Origin: Comamonadaceae bacterium
Lineage (GTDB): Bacteria > Pseudomonadota > Gammaproteobacteria > Burkholderiales > Burkholderiaceae_C
Assembly (NCBI GenBank): GCA_027486755.1
Contig: JAIXOM010000059.1
Coordinates: forward strand, 62,001-126,000
DNA: 64,000 nucleotides
Direction of reading: 5' to 3'
In this document: positions 17,806-27,670 of the stretch, in pieces
How the letters are laid out: each line of letters opens with the position of its first letter
Position numbering within the stretch: the first letter of the stretch is position 1
The notes under the pieces: generated by a model
Told to the model about the DNA's origin: nothing
Database searches by the model: none
What the model saw: the letters and a program-made list of their open reading frames with translations, nothing else
Made by a program: the position numbers and the translations under genes

Positions 17806-19263
17806 TCAGGCCACCGGAAGCCCCAGCCCTGGATCGACCCGGCCGGACAGGACGTTGCTGTAGGGCACCGCGGTTGGGTCGATCCGCATCTCGCCGTCCT
17901 TGAAGTCGTAAAAGCGCAGCTCTTTGCTGTGCTCACTGGCCCTGACTTTCACGACAGAAATGATCTTGCGAAATTGCCCATGGAGCTCCACGTAGCGTTG
18001 CATCACGATGGCGTCGGCCAAGAAGGCATTGCCGTAGGCGCTAAAGCGCAGGTCGGTGTAGCGGTCTTCCAGTTCGGCCGTCATCACCACCGTCACGCCC
18101 ATGCCGGTGAGCACGGCCACCAGCCGGTACAGCGTCTCGCGAAAGTTTTCTCGGAACACCGGAGCCAGCGCCAGTTCGAAACCTGAGAGCGAGTCAATCA
18201 CCACGCGCTTGGCGTCCATTTTCTTGATCAGGGTCACCAAGTCATGCAGGATTTCGTCGATGGTCAGGTCCAAGGCCCGGGTATCAATCAGGCCCACATG
18301 GCCCTGTGTGATCAATCGTTTGAGCTTTTGGCTCAGCAGTTGGTTGGGGCTCTTTTCGAAGGCGGCGATCACGCCAGGCTCGCCGAGCTTGACGCCAGCC
18401 TGCAGAAACTCGGTGGCGAGCACCGTCTTGCCCGACCCGGACGGTCCGACCAACAACATCGAATACGCCGCTGGCAGCCCGCCGCCCATCATCTGATCGA
18501 GCACGGGTACGCCCAGCGACAGCCGCTTGTCGCCGCTGACATGGACTGCGCCGGAATCGAGAATCATGCGGGGAAAGACTTCGATGCCCTGCGATCCGAT
18601 TCGATAGGTATGCAGTCCCATTTTTTGAGATTGCCCTCGCATCTTCACCACCTGAATTTTGCGGACGATGGAGTCGTGATGCGTCAGCTGCGACAACCAG
18701 ATGATGCCGTCGGCCACGGTGAAGATCGGAGTCAGGTCGGCCTCAGGCGCGGTGTACTCGCCGATCAGGAAAGTCGTTGCTTGCCAACTGGTCATCTCCA
18801 GCCCCAGTTGCTGGATGAAGTGCTTCAAGGATTCTGACGGGGCGCCGTTGGCACTGCCTGCTTGGACCACCGACCTGAAGGAGTCCACAAACACCAGGCG
18901 CGGATCAAAGTTGCGCACTTCTTCGGTGATGCGCTGGAGAACTTGATCAAAGTCGCCCTCCCGCAAGACATCGGCCAGATTCACATAGCGAATGGTTTTG
19001 TTGACCTGGTCGGTGTCAAAAAATGGAAACTGCTGTTGATACCGGAGCATCTTGAGCGGGGGCTCGCCCACCACGGTGAAAAACAGCGTCTTGCATTCTG
19101 GCGAGGCCAGGGAGAACATGATCTGATGCGCGAGCGTCGTCTTGCCACTTCCAGGGGCGCCGGCGATCAGATTGAAGGACAGCTCCGGGATGCCGCCGCC
19201 GAGCACCTCGTCCAGGCCGTGCACCCCCGTAGCCAAGCGACGGATTGTTACTTTGTGGGTCAT
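17806..19263 (-). CDS. Double-domain KaiC-like ATPase
   Basis: A 485-residue KaiC-family protein with two RecA-like domains. CI has Walker A GAPGSGKT at 35-42 and Walker B LVFVDS near 123-128. CII has Walker A GPSGSGKT at 273-280 and Walker B VVIDS near 354-358. By my alignment, the region matching the cyanobacterial Ser431-Thr432 phosphosites reads AFLA (413-416). The paired catalytic glutamates are reduced to Gly-Glu (66-67) and Glu-Lys (303-304). The C-terminal tail that KaiA would bind is not recognisable. It is the last gene of an operon with a histidine kinase and an unknown protein; its start overlaps the upstream stop by 4 bp. A timing function is not established; an ATP-driven signalling hexamer is more likely. 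Confidence 0.9.
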   Translation of the reverse strand: MTHKVTIRRLATGVHGLDEVLGGGIPELSFNLIAGAPGSGKTTLAHQIMFSLASPECKTLFFTVVGEPPLKMLRYQQQFPFFDTDQVNKTIRYVNLADVLREGDFDQVLQRITEEVRNFDPRLVFVDSFRSVVQAGSANGAPSESLKHFIQQLGLEMTSWQATTFLIGEYTAPEADLTPIFTVADGIIWLSQLTHHDSIVRKIQVVKMRGQSQKMGLHTYRIGSQGIEVFPRMILDSGAVHVSGDKRLSLGVPVLDQMMGGGLPAAYSMLLVGPSGSGKTVLATEFLQAGVKLGEPGVIAAFEKSPNQLLSQKLKRLITQGHVGLIDTRALDLTIDEILHDLVTLIKKMDAKRVVIDSLSGFELALAPVFRENFRETLYRLVAVLTGMGVTVVMTAELEDRYTDLRFSAYGNAFLADAIVMQRYVELHGQFRKIISVVKVRASEHSKELRFYDFKDGEMRIDPTAVPYSNVLSGRVDPGLGLPVA

Positions 19264-19691
19264 TGTGTGCTTCCCTGCACAGCTTGGTCAAAGGCGATGC
19301 CCCAAGATGCGCTCAAGAGTTTGAGGGTGAGGGCCTGACCGATCAGGGCGACAAGCAAGTCCAGCAGCGTGGAGAAAAGAAGGGCCGTGGCCTGGCCGGC
19401 TTCGTGCGGCTCTTGCTCGCAGAGGGCGGCCTTCAAGCTTTCAGGGCCCCAGAGGCGATCGGATGAATCCTCGGCCGCCACCAGCCAGGGGTACTTTTTG
19501 CCGGCAGTGTGCATGCTCCGGTCAAACAGCGCTTTGAACCCGTTGTGGCCGATGATGACCGTCAGGTTTTTGGACAGGGCCAGGAGCATCCCGATGGCAG
19601 TTTCGGCGATGGGGCCTGGGCTTTGGCGGATCATCTCAGCCGCCAGCGCCGGGAGGTCTACAAGCTGTGGGTCTGCTGCAGCCTTAGTCAT
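19260..19691 (-). CDS. Unrecognised 143-residue helical protein between kinase and KaiC
   Basis: I do not recognise a family. The start MTKAAADPQLVDLPAL at 19691 gives 143 residues; the frame is open 33 codons further, inside the kinase gene. The sequence looks helical. Residues 1-60 form an amphipathic domain (ETAIGMLLALSKNLTVIIG). A Lys/Trp-containing middle follows, then a strongly hydrophobic C-terminal stretch (ATALLFSTLLDLLVALIGQ, about 103-121) that could be a membrane segment or a buried helix. It overlaps the kinase stop by 8 bp and kaiC by 4 bp, so it is translated with both. It may link kinase output to KaiC; this is an inference from position only. Confidence 0.75.
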   Translation of the reverse strand: MTKAAADPQLVDLPALAAEMIRQSPGPIAETAIGMLLALSKNLTVIIGHNGFKALFDRSMHTAGKKYPWLVAAEDSSDRLWGPESLKAALCEQEPHEAGQATALLFSTLLDLLVALIGQALTLKLLSASWGIAFDQAVQGSTQ

Positions 19692-21111
19692 GGGCGATAA
19701 GTGCCAAAAGCTCGTCACCAAGAATCGGCTTGACCAGGTAGTGGTCGAAGCCGGCCGCCATCGCTCGGTCCTTTTGCTCTTGCTGGTCATAGCCGCTGAT
19801 GGCGATCAGCCTAGCCTTCGATGGGCGAGCGCGCAAATTCTTGGCGACTTCATAGCCGCTCATGCCTGGCAAACCGATGTCGCAGCAGACGACGTCGTAA
19901 TGCGCCAATTGCTCCATGCGCAGGCCGCTGGGGCCGTCGATCGCGCAATCTACGCGATGGCCCTCTCCTCTCAAAAGCATACCCAGCGTCTGATTGATGT
20001 CTGGATGATCATCAATCAGCAAGATGTGCTTGGACCGCTCCACCGCAGGCTTGGGCGCTGCGGGCGCCATTTGGCCGGCCGGCACCGGAGCGTGCTCGGC
20101 TGGTGGCGCCATCACAGGCAGCGTCACAAGGAATTCGCTGCCCAGCCCCTCGCCGCGGCTCTTGAGGCTGACGCTTCCCTCATGCAGTTGCGCAATGGTT
20201 CGCACCAAGGTCAGGCCTAGCCCCAGGCCTTTGGCCATCATTCCCTGGCCCACAGCGCCCTGGGTGAAGAGGTCGAAGACGTAAGGCTGCTTGTCGGGCG
20301 AAATACCGATGCCCTCGTCACGTACCGAGACCCGGACCTGCTGGCCCTCCTGTTGCCCTGACAGATAGATGGGGCTGCCTTCGGGTGAAAACTTCGAAGC
20401 GTTGAGGATGAGGTTGGAAAACAGCTGAGTCAGGCGGGTGGGGTCGCCGTAAACCCAGACCCCGTCAATGGCAAGGCTCAGACGCAATGCTTGCTTGTGC
20501 GCCATCAGTTCAGGCTGACAGGTCTCTAGCGCCTGATCTAGGCATTGGTTCAGCAGCAGGGCTTGCTTGCAGACTCTGAACTTGTTGCTGTTGATGCGGC
20601 TGATGTCCAGAAGGTCGTCCACCAAGCGGCTCAGGTGGCTCGATTGCCGCTTGATGATGCCCTGCAGCGCTTGAACCTCTGGGGAAGTACCTTCCATCCT
20701 GCCCAGCAGGTCTGCGCTGGTGACAATAGGCGCCAGGGGATTGCGCAGCTCATGGGCCAGCATGGCCAGAAACAGAGTCTGCCGTTGATGCGAGTCGACA
20801 GCCGCGCTTTCGCGGGTGCTCGCGTCGAGTGAGGCCAGGGTCAGGCTGGCATTGGCCTCTCTCAGGTCCAAGACCAGCGCCTCCAGGCGCTCCATGTCTT
20901 TGATGGGCACCTGCGCCGTCGGCGAGCCGCTCAGCAGCTCGCCACTTCGCCGCCGCAACATCTCGAGCTCTTCATCGATGGTGGCGAAAAGTTTGCGCGT
21001 ATTGTCCAAAGGCACCAGGGCGCTGGCTTCTGGCCTCGGTAGACGAGGCACTTCCTTGCCTTGCACCGGCGCAGTGGCCGGCACGACTTTTTCCTTCTGC
21101 GGCATCACCAT
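19684..21111 (-). CDS. Soluble hybrid histidine kinase with C-terminal receiver domain
   Basis: A 475-residue protein with no membrane segment and no PAS/GAF/HAMP sensor. A short N-terminal region (about 40-105) with coiled-coil character precedes HisKA. HisKA carries the phospho-histidine at about 120 (LAHELRNPLAP). HATPase_c follows, with the N-box LILNASKFS, DEGIGI and GLGLGLTLVRTIAQLH. A Pro/Ala linker near 340-360 leads to a receiver domain with acidic pair DD (LLIDDHPD), phospho-acceptor Asp near 411 (CCDIGLPGMSG) and the KP lysine. It is the first gene of the kinase-orphan-kaiC operon. The input signal must come from a partner, plausibly KaiC or the 143-residue protein. Confidence 0.92.
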   Translation of the reverse strand: MVMPQKEKVVPATAPVQGKEVPRLPRPEASALVPLDNTRKLFATIDEELEMLRRRSGELLSGSPTAQVPIKDMERLEALVLDLREANASLTLASLDASTRESAAVDSHQRQTLFLAMLAHELRNPLAPIVTSADLLGRMEGTSPEVQALQGIIKRQSSHLSRLVDDLLDISRINSNKFRVCKQALLLNQCLDQALETCQPELMAHKQALRLSLAIDGVWVYGDPTRLTQLFSNLILNASKFSPEGSPIYLSGQQEGQQVRVSVRDEGIGISPDKQPYVFDLFTQGAVGQGMMAKGLGLGLTLVRTIAQLHEGSVSLKSRGEGLGSEFLVTLPVMAPPAEHAPVPAGQMAPAAPKPAVERSKHILLIDDHPDINQTLGMLLRGEGHRVDCAIDGPSGLRMEQLAHYDVVCCDIGLPGMSGYEVAKNLRARPSKARLIAISGYDQQEQKDRAMAAGFDHYLVKPILGDELLALIAHD

Positions 21112-21454
21112 GGACTCATGGATTAAGGGGTGCTTTGAGGGTCGGTCTTCACGGGGCCAGCCTCACCATCTGTTGGCCCCGTCACTGTGTCGAGGTCAAG
21201 CTCGGCTTGCGCCAAGCCCAATGTCCTGCATCGGTCGCAACCCAGAGGGCGGAGGGTCAGGATAGTCCAAATCACCTGTCCCAGGGGCGCTCGAGCTCAG
21301 CGCTAGCGCATAAAAATCAAAGCACGAGCATGCTCAGGGATCTCGGCTTGGCGTTCGGTACAAGCACCTTCCCCATTTGAAGCTCTTCGACAATCAAGCC
21401 TTGCCAAGACAATAGCCGGTTCACCGCTGACTCCGGATCCATTCCCCATCGATC
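21112..21454. other. 343-bp gap between the kinase operon and the LMW phosphatase gene
   Basis: This is a divergent intergenic region that should hold the promoters of both the kinase-KaiC operon and the phosphatase gene. I see no convincing small gene and no RNA signature. Several GC-rich short frames are open but have no family resemblance or ribosome-binding site. No strong -35/-10 pair could be assigned by eye. Confidence 0.5.
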
Positions 21455-21958
21455 ATGAACCTTCTATTCGTCTGCATGGGCAATATCTGCCGCAGTCCCA
21501 CCGCCGAGGGCGTGATGCGCCAGCACCTGCAGCAGCAGGGCCTGGCCGATCGCATCCACGTTGATTCGGCTGGCACGCACAACTACCACCCTGGCAAGCC
21601 GCCCGATCTGCGCACCCAAAAGCATGCCGCCCTGCGCGGCTATGACCTGTCTGCCCTGCGCGCGCGGCAGATTCTGCAGGCCGACTTCAGCCGCTTTGAC
21701 CTGATCCTGACCATGGACTGGGACAACCAGGCCTTGACCGAGTCCCTGTGCCCGCCGGCCTATGCCAGAAAGGTCAGGCGCCTGGCTGAGTTCTTTCAGC
21801 GCCACTCAGACACTGCGGTACCTGACCCGTATTACGGCGGGCCGGACGAGTTTGAGCGGGTGCTTGATCTGGTGGAAGATGGGGTTGAGGGGCTGATGCG
21901 GCACTGCCGGCAGCGGCTGGGCACGAGCGGGTCCACTGGCTCGCCTTCACAGCCATAA
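21455..21958 (+). CDS. Low-molecular-weight protein-tyrosine phosphatase
   Basis: A 167-residue enzyme with the N-terminal CX5R phosphate loop CMGNICRS (Cys7, Arg13) and the general-acid segment PDPYYGGPDEFERVLDLV near residue 125. This is the complete signature of LMW-PTPs. Such enzymes dephosphorylate tyrosines on kinases controlling exopolysaccharide export, or act on arsenate in ArsC relatives; the Tyr pair after the acid favours a phosphatase. No tyrosine kinase gene is adjacent, so the partner is unknown. Confidence 0.94.
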   Translation: MNLLFVCMGNICRSPTAEGVMRQHLQQQGLADRIHVDSAGTHNYHPGKPPDLRTQKHAALRGYDLSALRARQILQADFSRFDLILTMDWDNQALTESLCPPAYARKVRRLAEFFQRHSDTAVPDPYYGGPDEFERVLDLVEDGVEGLMRHCRQRLGTSGSTGSPSQP

Positions 21959-22055
21959 GCTGTCAAATTTCAGGACAGCTCAGGCATTGGCTGGGCTTAC
22001 TCCGACTTGTATCGCCCTATTGCACATCTTGATGCTTTGATGCAAAAATGCGCCT

Positions 22056-22337
22056 ATGCGTACCACCGTCGACATCCCCGATATGCTGCTCAAGCACCTC
22101 AAGGCCCGTGCGGCGCTGGAAGGACGGACTTTGCGCGACCTGGTGGTGGATTTGGTGGAAAAGGGATTGCGGGCGCAAGCGGCCTTCGATCCTCAGCAGC
22201 GGCTGGTGGCACGGCCTGTGTTCGGCTCCGGGCCAGTTCGCCCGGAGATGCTGCAAGTCATGGACCCGGTACGCCGGGATGAGCTCATTCATGGGGACGA
22301 CGATGAGCGAGCCCGTCAGTTCATGGCGGGTCGCTGA
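22056..22337 (+). CDS. Ribbon-helix-helix antitoxin (VapB-like)
   Basis: A 93-residue protein beginning MRTTVDIPDMLLKHLKARAA, a typical ribbon-helix-helix (Arc/MetJ) DNA-binding fold in the first 45 residues. A charged C-terminal tail (RRDELIHGDDDERARQFM) is likely to wrap the toxin. It overlaps the following PIN-domain gene by 35 bp. The pair forms a type II toxin-antitoxin module in which this protein neutralises the RNase and represses the operon. The AT-richer leader with repeated TTGATGC (about 22030-22043) could be its operator. Confidence 0.8.
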   Translation: MRTTVDIPDMLLKHLKARAALEGRTLRDLVVDLVEKGLRAQAAFDPQQRLVARPVFGSGPVRPEMLQVMDPVRRDELIHGDDDERARQFMAGR

Positions 22338-22815
22338 AGCCTCGGCCGCTTGGCGACCGGCTGCCGGGGATCTGCCGGATGTCAATGTCTGGCTGGCTCT
22401 TTCCTACAGGCGCCATCCTTGCCATGAGGCCGCCTCGCTGTACTGGCAATCGGTCTGCGAGGCGGGTACCTTGTTGTGGTTCTGCCGTACCACCATGATG
22501 GGCTTGGTGCGCTTGCTGGTGCAGCCTTCGCTGATGGGGGAAGACGTGATGAGCCTTCCGCAAGCCTGGGCGGCGTATCAAAAGTGGCTGGCCGCAAAAG
22601 GCGTAGACCTGCTGCCGGATCCATCGGGTCTAGATCCGGCCATTGCCCGGATGATGGCGGCGCAGGCGCTACCAGCCCGTATGTGGACCGATCTGTGTCT
22701 GGCTGCCACCGCGCAATGCGCTGGCCTACGCATGGTGAGCTTTGACCGGGACTTCGAGCGCTTTGGTTTGGATCGCTGCCTCGTTCTGCAGGCCTCGAAT
22801 CCAGGGGCTGCCTAA
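22303..22815 (+). CDS. PIN-domain RNase toxin (VapC-like)
   Basis: A PIN-domain protein of up to 170 residues. The first catalytic aspartate is in LPDVNVWLALSYRRHP, a central acidic position follows, and MWTDLCLAATAQCAGLRMVSFDRDFERF supplies the remaining conserved acids (WTDLCLAA, FDRDF). VapC toxins cut tRNA or rRNA. The ATG at 22303 lies within the antitoxin gene. A somewhat later start is possible because the first 20 residues precede the usual PIN N-terminus. The TA pair sits between the phosphatase and hemL, a common place for a mobile module. Confidence 0.83.
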   Translation: MSEPVSSWRVAEASAAWRPAAGDLPDVNVWLALSYRRHPCHEAASLYWQSVCEAGTLLWFCRTTMMGLVRLLVQPSLMGEDVMSLPQAWAAYQKWLAAKGVDLLPDPSGLDPAIARMMAAQALPARMWTDLCLAATAQCAGLRMVSFDRDFERFGLDRCLVLQASNPGAA

Positions 22816-22837
22816 GACGGCGCTTCCCCTGGAAAGC

Positions 22838-24124
<1,287 letters not shown>

Positions 24125-24131
24125 CGAGGGT

Positions 24132-25085
24132 TTATTGCTTGGTGCCATGGGGAGGGAGTTCAAAGTAGTCGCTGGAAGCGGGGCGGGTGCTGGAATCGGC
24201 CTCAGGCTCTGAGCCCTCAGTGTCCGTATCGGTTTGGGCCCAGAACAGTCGGTCGGGCAGCAGGTGACCCATGCCCGGGGCAAAGCCGGCATCCAGGCAG
24301 TGGTCGAGGTAATTCAAGGCTTCGGCGGTGGCGCTCTGCAGGTCCAGACCCGAAGCCAGTAAGGCAGTCAGTGCCGCCGACAGGGTGTCGCCGCTGCCCG
24401 AAAAATTGGCCTCAAAATGCTCGAATTTTTCGCTGTAGAGCACCGCTTGCGGGCTGGCCAGCACGTTGTCCAGGTATTGGGCGTGTAGCGGCATGCCGGT
24501 CACCAGCGTGTAGGCCACGCCTGATTCGGCCGCCGCCTTGGCGATCTCGCGGGCGCTCGGGGGCTTGTCGCCGCTCCAGTCGGGCAGCAACCAGCGCCAC
24601 AGGGTGCTGTGATTGCCCACCAAAACCGTGGTTTGTGGCAGCAGCAGTTCGCGAAACGCATCCTGGTAGCTGTCAATCTGCGCGTCGTCCCACCACGACA
24701 GGTTGGGCATGTAGGCAATGACCGGCACGTCGGCATAGTCGCTGGTAATTTCGGCAATCGTGCTGATGATCTCGGGTGTGCCCACAAAGCCCACCTTGAT
24801 GGCTTCTACCGCCATGTCTTCCAGGGCGCTGCGCGCCTGTTCGGCCACCGCGTCTTCGTCGAAGGCGAAGTGGTCGAAGATCTCGGCGGTGTCTCGGCTG
24901 TAAGCGCCGGTGACCACGGGCAAGGCGTGGGCGCCGGTCGAGGCCATCGCGGTCAGGTCGGCGGACAGGCCGCCGGCGCCGCTGGGGTCGCTGGCATTAA
25001 AGCTCATGACGCAGGCCGGGCCGGAGGGCGAGTCCGCATCACTGGGTGCGGGGGATGGATCGGCAGCGTTGAGAGGAGAGGCCAT
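24132..25085 (-). CDS. thiD: Hydroxymethylpyrimidine/phosphomethylpyrimidine kinase (ThiD-like)
   Basis: A 317-residue ribokinase-fold protein. The ThiD substrate motif is present in modified form ([20 protein letters not shown], where many family members have AGSDxSGGAGIQAD). The anion-hole motif [17 protein letters not shown], with the catalytic Asp, is intact. The C-terminal tail after residue 275 is acidic, Ser/Pro-rich and longer than usual. It phosphorylates HMP and HMP-P in thiamine synthesis. It forms a unit with hemL and is divergent from the rubredoxin gene, a layout common in Burkholderiales. Confidence 0.85.
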   Translation of the reverse strand: MASPLNAADPSPAPSDADSPSGPACVMSFNASDPSGAGGLSADLTAMASTGAHALPVVTGAYSRDTAEIFDHFAFDEDAVAEQARSALEDMAVEAIKVGFVGTPEIISTIAEITSDYADVPVIAYMPNLSWWDDAQIDSYQDAFRELLLPQTTVLVGNHSTLWRWLLPDWSGDKPPSAREIAKAAAESGVAYTLVTGMPLHAQYLDNVLASPQAVLYSEKFEHFEANFSGSGDTLSAALTALLASGLDLQSATAEALNYLDHCLDAGFAPGMGHLLPDRLFWAQTDTDTEGSEPEADSSTRPASSDYFELPPHGTKQ

Positions 25086-25182
25086 GGGTCAGAGTATGCC
25101 CTCGGCCGGGTGCACGAGGCTGGCCGATACAATCTGTGCATTCTATTGGAACCCTTGAACACGCAGTGACTGGATCGACCCC

Positions 25183-25347
25183 ATGACCACCTGGATGTGC
25201 CTGATTTGCGGCTGGATCTACGACGAGGCCGCAGGCGCGCCCGAACACGGCATCGCCGCCGGTACCCTTTGGGCCGATGTGCCGATGAATTGGACCTGCC
25301 CAGAATGCGGCGCGCGCAAGGAAGATTTCGAGATGGTTCAGCTCTGA
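25183..25347 (+). CDS. Rubredoxin
   Basis: A 54-residue protein too short for many gene finders. It begins MTTWMCLICGWIYDEAAG. Four cysteines (6, 9, 39 and 42) in two C-x-x-C-G knuckles bind one iron; the second knuckle is WTCPECGARKEDFEM. GTLWADVPMNWTCP matches the standard rubredoxin core. It carries single electrons to partner oxidoreductases in the cytoplasm. It is divergent from thiD with a 97-bp spacer. The frame and length are unambiguous. Confidence 0.95.
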   Translation: MTTWMCLICGWIYDEAAGAPEHGIAAGTLWADVPMNWTCPECGARKEDFEMVQL

Positions 25348-25384
25348 AGAGCAGAGCGCTACCCGTTTGGGAGCAGCTGCCTTA

Positions 25385-25456
25385 GTGGGAGCGCCGCCTC
25401 GGCGCGATTGAGTCCTTTGATCGATCGCCGCATCGCCGCGAGGGCGCGGCTCCCAC
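25385..25456. repeat. REP-like imperfect palindrome
   Basis: Two related GC-rich arms face each other: GTGGGAGCGCCGCCTCGGCG at 25385 and, inverted, GTGGGAGCCGCGCCCTCGCG reading from 25456. A spacer of about 17 bp separates them. The GTGGGAGC head followed by a small internal palindrome is the typical build of REP sequences mobilised by RAYT transposases in Gammaproteobacteria and some Betaproteobacteria. It sits between two converging genes (rubredoxin and photolyase), where it may also act as a bidirectional terminator. No RAYT gene is in the window. Confidence 0.7.
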
Positions 25457-25487
25457 ACTCCCCGAGGGCGGCCTGGTTGGCCGGCCC

Positions 25488-26957
25488 TCAGATCGCCTTC
25501 TTGACCACCGCGTACCTGGCCAGCGTGCGCGCCCGCGCCTGATCATGGGCGACCAGCGGGCGGGGGTAGTTGTCACCGAGCTTGATGCCGGCGGCGGTCA
25601 GCTCCAGCGGAGCAGCATCCCAGGGCGCGTGGATGGCCTGGTCCGAAAGGCCGGCCAGTTGCGGCAGGTAACGCCGTATGAACTTGCCCTTGGCGTCAAA
25701 TTTTTCGCTCTGGCTGACCGGGTTGAAGATGCGAAAGTAGGGTTGGGCATCGCAGCCTGAGCTGGAGGCCCACTGCCAGCCGCCATTGTTAGAGGCTAGA
25801 TCGAAGTCATTGAGCTGCTGCGCAAAATAGCGCTCGCCCCAGCGCCAATCAATCCCCAAGTCCTTGATCAGAAAGCAGGCTGTCACCATGCGCAGCCGGT
25901 TGTGCATATAGCCGCTGGTATTGAGCTGGGCCATGGCTGCATCGACCAGCGGGTAGCCGGTGCGGCCTTCGCACCAGGCCGCAAACAGGGCCTCGGCCTG
26001 CGGGCCGCTTTCCCAGGCAATGGCATCGTATTCAGGCTTGAAAGCGCGTTCGGCCACATGCGGGAAGTTGGCCAGAATCTGGGCATAAAAATCACGCCAG
26101 ATCAGCTCGCTCAGCCAGGTGGCCGCGCCCGTGCTGGCCGGTCGGGCCAGCGCCCGGGCCGCCAGTGCGCGGATCGAGACCGTGCCAAACCTTAGGTGTA
26201 CCCCCAGATAGCTCGGTCCCTTGACCGCCGGGAAGTTGCGCTGATCGTCGTACAGGTCAATGCGCTGGAGAAAGTCATCCAGCAGCGCCTGACCGGCGCG
26301 CTCTCCCGGAGCTATGCCCAGCGCGAGCAGATTGGTGGCCTCAAAGCCGATGTCGGCCAGGCTGGGTACCCGTGCTTGCGGGCACTGCGGTCGGTCGGCC
26401 AGGGCGGCGGCGTGGGGCTCGATGGGCCAGGGTTCCAACTGCTGTTGGCTCACAGACTTGAGCCAGGCGTTCTTGTAGGGCGTGAACACGCCATAGGGCC
26501 GGCCTTGCTGGGTCAGCACCTGCTGGCGCTCGAAAATCACATGGTCTTTGTAGCTGTGCCAGGCGATGCCTTGCTGCGCGAGTGCTTGTGATACCTGGGC
26601 GTCGCGCGCTATGGCCTGAGGCTCGTCGTCGTGATTGGCAAAGACCGCCTGCACCTGCCACTGCGCCGCCAACTGCGGCAGCGCCTGCCGCGCCCAGCCA
26701 TGTTCGACCAACAGGCCGGCCTGTCGCCCATGGGGCGCGGCGAGCGCGCGCAGGCGTTCATCGAGTTCGACCAGCGATCCCATAATGAATTCCACCCGGC
26801 GGTCGGCGCGTGGCAGGGGGTCGAGGATTTCGCGGTCGAGCACAAACAGGCACAGCACCTGCTTGCAATGGATCAGGGCCTGGTGCAGGGCCTGCTGGTC
26901 GTGGGCGCGCAGGTCGCGGCGCAGCCATACCAGGCCGCGTTCAAAGGTGGCAGTCAT
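25488..26957 (-). CDS. phrB: Deoxyribodipyrimidine photolyase
   Basis: A 489-residue class I CPD photolyase. An N-terminal antenna domain begins LVWLRRDLRAHDQQAL. A C-terminal FAD domain has LIWRDFYAQIL, GYPLVDAAMAQLNTSGYMHN, RMVTACFLIKDLGIDWRWGE and NNGGWQWASSSGCDAQPYFR. These contain the FAD-contacting and tryptophan-relay residues. It repairs pyrimidine dimers with blue light, apt for an organism living in light. Divergent from yqgE. Confidence 0.95.
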   Translation of the reverse strand: MTATFERGLVWLRRDLRAHDQQALHQALIHCKQVLCLFVLDREILDPLPRADRRVEFIMGSLVELDERLRALAAPHGRQAGLLVEHGWARQALPQLAAQWQVQAVFANHDDEPQAIARDAQVSQALAQQGIAWHSYKDHVIFERQQVLTQQGRPYGVFTPYKNAWLKSVSQQQLEPWPIEPHAAALADRPQCPQARVPSLADIGFEATNLLALGIAPGERAGQALLDDFLQRIDLYDDQRNFPAVKGPSYLGVHLRFGTVSIRALAARALARPASTGAATWLSELIWRDFYAQILANFPHVAERAFKPEYDAIAWESGPQAEALFAAWCEGRTGYPLVDAAMAQLNTSGYMHNRLRMVTACFLIKDLGIDWRWGERYFAQQLNDFDLASNNGGWQWASSSGCDAQPYFRIFNPVSQSEKFDAKGKFIRRYLPQLAGLSDQAIHAPWDAAPLELTAAGIKLGDNYPRPLVAHDQARARTLARYAVVKKAI

Positions 26958-27079
26958 CGCCCTATCGTAGGGCTGTGGTGTCGACCCTGCTGGCGAGCGC
27001 GGCCGCGCCAGAGTACTTTGCAGGGCTGTTTCTGGCCTCGCGCTGGCCTGGCTCGGGCGCCGACCCCTAAAATGCGCCC

Positions 27080-27670
27080 ATGGCCCAGGCCCTAGAACCC
27101 ACCAACCTCACGCATCACTTTCTCATTGCGATGCCCGGGGTCAGTGACGAGCCTTTTGCGCGCAGCGTGGTTTATATGTGTGAGCACAGCAAGCGCGGCG
27201 CGCTCGGGCTGGTCATCAACAAGCCCAGCGACATCAGCCTCAAGAGCCTGTTCGACAAGGTCGACATGCCTCTTCGCCGCGAGGACCTGAGCAATGCGCC
27301 GGTGTTCCAGGGCGGCCCGGTGCAGGTCGAGCGCGGTTTCGTGCTGCACGAGACCATGGTCACCGGTACCGACGAGTCGGCCTATGGCTCGACCATGAGC
27401 ATCCCCGGCGGCCTAGAGATGACCACCTCCAAAGACATTCTGGAGGCGCTGTCGACCGGCGCCGGCCCGCGCAAGATTTTTGTCTCGCTCGGTTATTCGG
27501 CCTGGGCCGAAGGCCAGCTGGAGTCTGAAATCGGCGAGAACAGCTGGCTGACGGTACAGGCCGACCCGGCCCTGATTTTTGACACCCCGATCGAGCAGCG
27601 CTACGAAAAAGCCCTGGGCCTGCTGGGTCTGCAAAGCTGGATGCTCGCCTCGGGGGTGGGTCACGCATGA
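27080..27670 (+). CDS. YqgE/AlgH family protein (UPF0301)
   Basis: A 196-residue protein with the UPF0301 core: [57 protein letters not shown] and [18 protein letters not shown]. YqgE is almost always next to ruvX/yqgF, as here with a 4-bp overlap. In pseudomonads the AlgH member affects alginate and stress responses, but no biochemical activity is settled. It opens the yqgE-ruvX-pyrR-pyrB-pyrC' operon. Confidence 0.95.
   Translation: MAQALEPTNLTHHFLIAMPGVSDEPFARSVVYMCEHSKRGALGLVINKPSDISLKSLFDKVDMPLRREDLSNAPVFQGGPVQVERGFVLHETMVTGTDESAYGSTMSIPGGLEMTTSKDILEALSTGAGPRKIFVSLGYSAWAEGQLESEIGENSWLTVQADPALIFDTPIEQRYEKALGLLGLQSWMLASGVGHA

Noticed and set aside
17806..21454. A hidden kaiB or kaiA gene in the KaiC operon
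   Set aside because: No frame has the KaiB thioredoxin-like pattern, and the three genes fill the operon with overlaps, leaving no room.
22048..22815. A single 255-codon fused gene
   Set aside because: The first 85 codons are an alternate frame of the RHH antitoxin; two overlapping TA genes explain the region better.
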